The notes under the pieces are model-generated. The model was not told the DNA's origin. It made no database searches and was given only the letters and a program-made list of their open reading frames with translations. A program made the translations under genes and the position numbers. From Chloroflexota bacterium (lineage in GTDB: Bacteria; Chloroflexota; Anaerolineae; Anaerolineales; UBA4823), in assembly GCA_012798185.1 (NCBI GenBank), contig JAAZNS010000085.1, positions 1-8,823 of the forward strand: 8,823 nucleotides of DNA, in the 5' to 3' direction. Below are positions 4,866 through 8,823 of the stretch, piece by piece (the first letter of the stretch is position 1; the number at the start of each line of letters is the position of its first letter).

Positions 4866-6095
4866 ATGACATTATATTTTCGCCTGGCATGGCGTAATCT
4901 TTGGAGGCACCGCCGGCGTACCTTGATCGTCGTCGCCGCCATGGCGCTGGGGCTGGGTTTGATGATGTTCTACGATGGGCTGTTGGATGGTTTCGATCAA
5001 GCTATCTATGGCAATGCCATCAAGGTATTAGGCGGCAACATTCAGGTCCATGCCCAGGGATCCCGCCTGAATACTAGCCAGACCGCATTCGTACCGCTCT
5101 CTGACGACCAGGCTGTCATTAGAGCTGCTCAGGCGATTCCCCAAGTAGAAACAGCCTCGCGGCGCATCAGCATTGGCGGACTGGCGAGCAGTCCCGAAGG
5201 GGCTTTTGCTGTGAATATCATCGGCATTGAGCCGGAAACTGAGCTGGGGGCGAATTTATCCTCTCAACATGTGGTTGCAGGACGTTATTTAACCGCCGAT
5301 GACGGTGATGTAATATTCATTGGCAAAGGTTTGGCTGATGCCATGGGTATTCAGACCGGCGACCGGATAACTTTATCTGGTCAGGCAGCTCACGCGCAGA
5401 TGCGTAAACGTACGATGACTGTTATCGGAATTTTCGACCTGGATTTGCCCGATTTTGAAAAACAAAATATTTATATTTCTTTGCAAGAGGCGCAGGATTT
5501 ATACGGGTTAAGCGGACAATCCACTGAAGTTTGTATTTATCTGAACCGACTTGGCGATGAAGCAAAAGTGATTACGTCATTGGCATCGGCACTACCAGGC
5601 TATGAAATCGATTCATATGAAACCAGTTACCCTGAGCTAAAACAAACCATAGGTACCAAAAATCGCATTATGGGCATCTTTAGTTTGATTATTTTGCTAA
5701 TCGCCGGAATTGGTATTCTTAATTTGTTATTGATGGCTGTTTATGAGCGAACGCGTGAGATCGGTTTGCTGGGTGCTTTGGGGCTAAAACCCCGCCAAAT
5801 ATCGCTGCTCTTCATCTTGGAAGGAACGATGATGGGTTTGGTTGGAACCGCTGCAGGAGTTGTAGTCGGTTTATTGATTAATGGTGTTCTCATGAAAGTT
5901 GGTCTCGATTTTGGCGCCATGAGTAATGCTGCTAGTTATATGGCTTTGATCAGCGGGCGGATTTATCCAACCTTGGGGGTTGATAAACTCCCCTGGCGTG
6001 CTCTAACCGTGGCGATTGTATCGGCATTGGCAGCTTTCTACCCGGCGTATGAAGCATCTCGGCGTGAACCAGCCGAAGCATTGCATTACGTGTGA
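4866..6095 (+). CDS. ABC transporter permease, FtsX/MacB type (first subunit)
   Basis: This 409-residue membrane protein has the four-helix layout of the MacB/LolC-LolE group. The N-terminal amphipathic motif FRLAWRNLWRHRRRT leads into transmembrane helix 1 (~20-42). A large extracytoplasmic domain follows (~45-262; MacB periplasmic core type, with the usual VAGRYL..DDG.VIFIGKGLADAMGI..GD segment). Helices 2-4 lie at ~268-292, ~315-342 and ~378-396 and form the FtsX domain. The coupling-helix motif YERTREIGLLGALGLKPRQI (293-312) contacts the ATPase, and the end EASRREPAEALHYV is the usual 'P..A....PAeaLr' tail. These proteins use ATP hydrolysis to drive movement of the outside domain rather than opening a classical channel. 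It is followed at once by a second, related permease, suggesting a heterodimer. Substrate is unknown: candidates are antibiotics, peptides or lipids. Confidence 0.92.
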   Translation: MTLYFRLAWRNLWRHRRRTLIVVAAMALGLGLMMFYDGLLDGFDQAIYGNAIKVLGGNIQVHAQGSRLNTSQTAFVPLSDDQAVIRAAQAIPQVETASRRISIGGLASSPEGAFAVNIIGIEPETELGANLSSQHVVAGRYLTADDGDVIFIGKGLADAMGIQTGDRITLSGQAAHAQMRKRTMTVIGIFDLDLPDFEKQNIYISLQEAQDLYGLSGQSTEVCIYLNRLGDEAKVITSLASALPGYEIDSYETSYPELKQTIGTKNRIMGIFSLIILLIAGIGILNLLLMAVYERTREIGLLGALGLKPRQISLLFILEGTMMGLVGTAAGVVVGLLINGVLMKVGLDFGAMSNAASYMALISGRIYPTLGVDKLPWRALTVAIVSALAAFYPAYEASRREPAEALHYV

Positions 6096-6103
6096 GGTGC
6101 CTG

Positions 6104-7318
6104 ATGAACCAACTCGTAAAAATGGCTATTCGTGATCTTGGTCGAAACCGGCGGCGTTCTTTTTTCTCCTCATTAGCCTTAGGTCTTGGATTGGCATTGA
6201 TGATAACCATGGCAGCGGTTATTAAAGGAGAAATGAGCGGCGCGATGGATACGACCATTCGTTTACAAAGCGGGCATCTGCAAATCCGCGCTAAATCGTA
6301 CGAGGAGAGTAAAACCAGCTTGAAGTGGGAAGACTTGGTTGAAAATCCTGTTGAAATTGCAGATCAAATTGCCTCGCTCGACCCGGTATTGGCAGCCTCC
6401 CCGCGGCTCTTTGCCAGCGGCATTGTTTCAGTAAGGGATAAATCGACCGGGGTGCGCATTTTTGGGATCGACCCGCTCTCCGAAGTGAATGCTCCTTACC
6501 GAATTGGATTGATCGAGGGGAGTTTCGTTAATGCTGATGACCGGGAAGGCGTGTTGATTGGTCAACCGTTGGCAGAAAAACTGGGCGTAAAAGTTGGCGA
6601 GCAAATTAATCTTTCTATAAATACATCCGATGGTGATGTAAACGAACAGGTTTTCATCATTCGCGGTATCTATTCGACGCGGACAAATGCCTTTGATAGC
6701 CTAACCGTCTTTTTACCAATAGCCAAAGCTCAGACTATTACAAAAACAGAAAATCATGCCAGCACCATTTTTGTTTTATTAAAGGATAAAAACCAAACCG
6801 ATGCAGTTATCTCTGCTCTACAATCTTCAAGATATGAAGTGCTCGATTGGATAAATATGAATGATTTGATCATTAAAACAGAAGAGATGGCTAATTCTTA
6901 TATGAACCTTTTCTACTTAATTGTGCTTGGCATTACCGCAACGGTCATCGTTAACACTCTAATTATGTCAGTCTTTGAACGCACGCGGGAGATTGGAATT
7001 TTATCCGCAATTGGGATGAAAAGCCGCAGCATTATGGCAATGTTCCTGGCAGAGACTTCACTTCTGGCAATAGGAGGCATTGTGATGGGTGTGATTTTAG
7101 GGTTATTCGCAGTAGGATATTTGGCGAAAGTCGGTATTTATGTTGGCAATATGGGTTTGACCATGCTGTTTGGCAATTATATATATCCAGAATTAACCTT
7201 TGCAGATGCACTCAAAACTACTATTTTTGCTTTCATAATCACGCTATTGGCTGGTATCTACCCTGCAGTAATCGCTTCTCGAATGGAACCGGTCCAGGCT
7301 ATGCGCGGTGGCAAGTAA
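6104..7318 (+). CDS. ABC transporter permease, FtsX/MacB type (second subunit)
   Basis: The product is 404 residues with the same plan as its upstream neighbour: LVKMAIRDLGRNRRRS leader, helix 1 (~18-41), extracytoplasmic domain (~45-262), helices at ~268-290, ~313-340 and ~372-391, coupling motif FERTREIGILSAIGMKSRSI (291-310), and PAVIASRMEPVQAMRGGK at the end. Both copies share landmarks (IIGIEP / IFGIDP; VIFIGKGLA / VLIGQPLA; GRIYP / NYIYPE), so the pair probably arose by duplication, but they have diverged widely in the outside domain. ATG 6104 is chosen because GAGG (6094-6097) lies 6 nt upstream; a GTG at 6092 would overlap the previous stop and has no ribosome site. It starts 8 nt after the first permease ends, so translation is probably coupled. 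Together with the first permease it likely forms an asymmetric pump core. Confidence 0.92.
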   Translation: MNQLVKMAIRDLGRNRRRSFFSSLALGLGLALMITMAAVIKGEMSGAMDTTIRLQSGHLQIRAKSYEESKTSLKWEDLVENPVEIADQIASLDPVLAASPRLFASGIVSVRDKSTGVRIFGIDPLSEVNAPYRIGLIEGSFVNADDREGVLIGQPLAEKLGVKVGEQINLSINTSDGDVNEQVFIIRGIYSTRTNAFDSLTVFLPIAKAQTITKTENHASTIFVLLKDKNQTDAVISALQSSRYEVLDWINMNDLIIKTEEMANSYMNLFYLIVLGITATVIVNTLIMSVFERTREIGILSAIGMKSRSIMAMFLAETSLLAIGGIVMGVILGLFAVGYLAKVGIYVGNMGLTMLFGNYIYPELTFADALKTTIFAFIITLLAGIYPAVIASRMEPVQAMRGGK

Positions 7319-7320
7319 GC

Positions 7321-7328
7321 AAAAGGAG
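7321..7328 (+). promoter_or_regulatory. Ribosome binding site deciding the ATPase start
   Basis: AAAAGGAG lies 6 nt before ATG 7335 and is the strongest ribosome site in the operon. It argues against the in-frame GTG at 7308, which overlaps the end of the permease gene. Confidence 0.7.
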
Positions 7329-7334
7329 AATATC

Positions 7335-8030
7335 ATGGAAGTTACAAAAATCGAGAATGTTACACGAATTTTTAGGGTTGGGGATGTGGAAACGCAGGCT
7401 TTACGCGGCGTCAATCTTTCTATAGAAAATGGTGAATTTACAGCTTTGGTGGGACCTTCTGGGTCAGGTAAAACGACTTTGCTTCAGTTGATTGGCTGCC
7501 TCGACCAGCCTACCAGCGGGAATGTTTATATTAACGGGAAAGATGTGAGCAAACTTAACCGCAATCAACGCGCCGACATGCGGCGCGGTACGATTGGATT
7601 TATCTTTCAATTCTTTGCCCTTATTCCTACCCTGACAGCCTATGAAAATATCGAAATGCCCTTGCTTTTGGTGGGGGAAAGTGCCTCCAAACGTAAGGAA
7701 CGGGTAACAGAATTATTAGAAGCGGTCGAATTGACCGACCGCGCCCATCACCGCCCTGATCAGCTCAGCGGCGGGCAGCAGCAGCGTGTGGCGATTGCCC
7801 GCGCTCTGGCAACCAGACCTTCTTTGATCCTGGCAGATGAGCCTACCGCCAATCTGGATACACCCAACGGCAAGCAGGTGATGGAAACCATGACCCGTTT
7901 GAATCGGGAAACTGGCGTAACTTTCGTATTTGCCACTCACGATCCGCGCGTTATCCAATATGCCCGGCGTGTCATCACATTACGAGATGGCGTGATTATC
8001 GAGAATCACTCAGGTGAGGCTCAGGTTTAG
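7335..8030 (+). CDS. ABC transporter ATP-binding protein, MacB/LolD type
   Basis: This 231-residue soluble nucleotide-binding subunit works as a dimer on the inner face of the membrane. All motifs are intact: Walker A GPSGSGKTT (40-48, Lys46), Q-loop Gln92 in FQFFALIPTLTAYENIEMPL, signature LSGGQQQR (144-151), Walker B LILADEP (164-170, catalytic Glu169), D-loop NLDTPNG (173-179) and switch His202 in ATHD. The LTAYENIEMPL segment and ~230-residue length are typical of the MacB/LolD/FtsE branch, which partners FtsX-like permeases. That matches the two permeases just upstream (16-nt gap) and the adaptor just downstream (9-nt gap). In MacB of Gram-negative bacteria this domain is fused to the permease; here it is a separate chain, as in LolCDE and the Gram-positive YknXYZ-type systems. 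Confidence 0.96.
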   Translation: MEVTKIENVTRIFRVGDVETQALRGVNLSIENGEFTALVGPSGSGKTTLLQLIGCLDQPTSGNVYINGKDVSKLNRNQRADMRRGTIGFIFQFFALIPTLTAYENIEMPLLLVGESASKRKERVTELLEAVELTDRAHHRPDQLSGGQQQRVAIARALATRPSLILADEPTANLDTPNGKQVMETMTRLNRETGVTFVFATHDPRVIQYARRVITLRDGVIIENHSGEAQV

Positions 8031-8033
8031 GAG
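8029..8033 (+). promoter_or_regulatory. Ribosome binding site of the adaptor gene
   Basis: AGGAG lies 6 nt before ATG 8040 and shares bases with the TAG stop (8028-8030) of the ATPase gene, a sign of tight translational coupling. Confidence 0.65.
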
Positions 8034-8039
8034 CTGCGT

Positions 8040-8823
8040 ATGAAAAAACGGGTGTTGATAATTTTAATAATGGCTGTTATCCTGGTGGGGTGCAGAGGCG
8101 CGAGCGCTTCTCCCACACCCCTGCCAACGATTGTGCTGGAAGGAGGCGGCGCTGGCACATCAATTGCTTCGCAAATAACAGACGGTGTGACTGCATCTGG
8201 AGTGGTGGTACCTGCGCAAAAGGCGCAAATTGCCCTGGCTGCCGGAGGCAGAATCGAATCCGTCAATGTGGTTGTGGGTGAACGTGTAAAGGCTGGGCAG
8301 GCTTTGGTACAGCTGGAAGGGAAGGAAGCAGCTCAAGCAGAAGTCAGCGCTGCTCAATATGAAGTAGAGCAGGCACAACAGGCATTGGATGATCTCAAAA
8401 CGCAATTCGAAGCCGACCGTGTTCAGGCGATGCAGGATATCGTAACCTATGAACGAAATGTGCGAGATGCTCAATATGCCCTGGATAATTTCACCATCCC
8501 CTCGAATCAGGCGAATTTACACGCTGTTACTGCTCTAAACCAGATGAAACAAAATTTAGAAAAGGCACGCATTGCTTTTGAACCCTACCGACAGAAACCA
8601 TCGGGAGATTCGATCCGTGAAGAACTGAAAAACGCCCTTGATATTGCCCAAGCCGATTACAACGCTGCGGTGAGACGACTGCAGCTGGAATACAATCTTG
8701 AAGTGGCGCAATCACTGCTTGCTCGGGCACAGCAAAATTATGCAATATTGAAGGAAGGGCAAGATCCGAAAAAGGTGAGGCTGGCAGAGGCGCGCTTGAC
8801 TAATGCCCAAAATCAATTAGCAG
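8040..8823 (+). CDS. Lipoprotein membrane-fusion (HlyD/MacA-like) adaptor, 3' end cut
   Basis: The frame starts at ATG 8040 and is still open at the right edge (261 codons seen). Residues 1-17 (MKKRVLIILIMAVILVG) are a signal peptide ending in the lipobox LVGC with Cys18, so the mature protein should be lipid-anchored on the outer face of the cytoplasmic membrane. A Ser/Pro/Gly-rich linker follows (~19-45). Then comes the first half of a lipoyl (barrel-sandwich) domain: ASGVVVPAQKAQIALAAGG, then RIESVNVVVGERVKAGQALVQLEG (to ~94). From ~96 a long Ala/Gln/Glu-rich coiled-coil arm runs to the window end, with a probable turn near SGDS (~195). The second lipoyl half and the beta-barrel domains must lie beyond 8823. 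Adaptors of this family join an ABC pump to an outer component, or capture and present substrate. As the fifth operon gene, it belongs with the permeases and ATPase. Confidence 0.9.
   Translation, partial: MKKRVLIILIMAVILVGCRGASASPTPLPTIVLEGGGAGTSIASQITDGVTASGVVVPAQKAQIALAAGGRIESVNVVVGERVKAGQALVQLEGKEAAQAEVSAAQYEVEQAQQALDDLKTQFEADRVQAMQDIVTYERNVRDAQYALDNFTIPSNQANLHAVTALNQMKQNLEKARIAFEPYRQKPSGDSIREELKNALDIAQADYNAAVRRLQLEYNLEVAQSLLARAQQNYAILKEGQDPKKVRLAEARLTNAQNQLA

Noticed and set aside
5950..6258. Minus-strand frame across the junction of the two permeases
   Set aside because: It overlaps the ends of two well-supported genes, including conserved permease termini, and has no recognisable domain.
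4866..7318. Permease pair as LolC/LolE lipoprotein-release machinery
   Set aside because: The layout resembles LolCDE, but an adjacent HlyD-like adaptor and a TetR repressor fit an inducible MacAB-like exporter better, and Lol function requires an outer membrane.
8027..8474. Minus-strand and alternate + strand frames over the adaptor gene
   Set aside because: The + strand frame from 8040 shows a lipoprotein signal, lipoyl half-motif and coiled coil in order, so the other frames are incidental.

Overview
This window most likely comes from a member of the Chloroflexota, probably class Anaerolineae. The evidence is the FG-GAP-type surface protein ending in a Trp-rich 'WVTIPWNGWNE' tail, the moderate G+C coding sequence with AT-rich spacers, and the style of the split ABC exporter with a lipoprotein adaptor. 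This assignment rests on recalled family resemblance, not a database search. All genes that I accept lie on the + strand.

Layout. (1) Bases 1-468 hold the 3' end of a secreted FG-GAP repeat protein, closed by a strong hairpin at 512-550. (2) Bases 746-3058 hold a two-gene unit: a GntR/FCD transcription factor, then a class-V PLP enzyme of the cysteine desulfurase type. It has a recognisable promoter (TTGCTT-17 nt-TATATT) overlapped by two dyad symmetries, and a strong terminator at 3022-3058. (3) Bases 3059-3428 are an AT-rich spacer with small repeats and dyads. It leads into a lone roadblock/longin-like small protein (3429-3797). (4) From 4069 to the right edge lies an export operon: tetR, two FtsX/MacB-type permeases, a MacB/LolD-type ATPase and a lipoprotein membrane-fusion protein cut by the window end. 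It is driven by a near-consensus promoter (TTGACA-17 nt-TATACT) with a perfect palindrome just downstream of the expected start site.

How the genes work together. The GntR regulator probably controls itself and the PLP enzyme; its ligand is unknown. The TetR regulator is first in the transporter operon and probably represses the whole unit through the palindrome, releasing it when a substrate of the pump binds. The two permeases would pair as a heterodimer, powered by a dimer of the separate ATPase. The adaptor, anchored outside the membrane by a lipid, would receive the substrate.

I see no RNA genes, CRISPR arrays, insertion sequences or phage genes, and nothing that is clearly a new defence or mobile system. 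The most interesting items are the regulatory architectures, the GntR-desulfurase pair with its enlarged active-site loop, the orphan roadblock-like gene, and a MacAB-like pump with a lipoprotein adaptor in a lineage thought to lack a conventional outer membrane.
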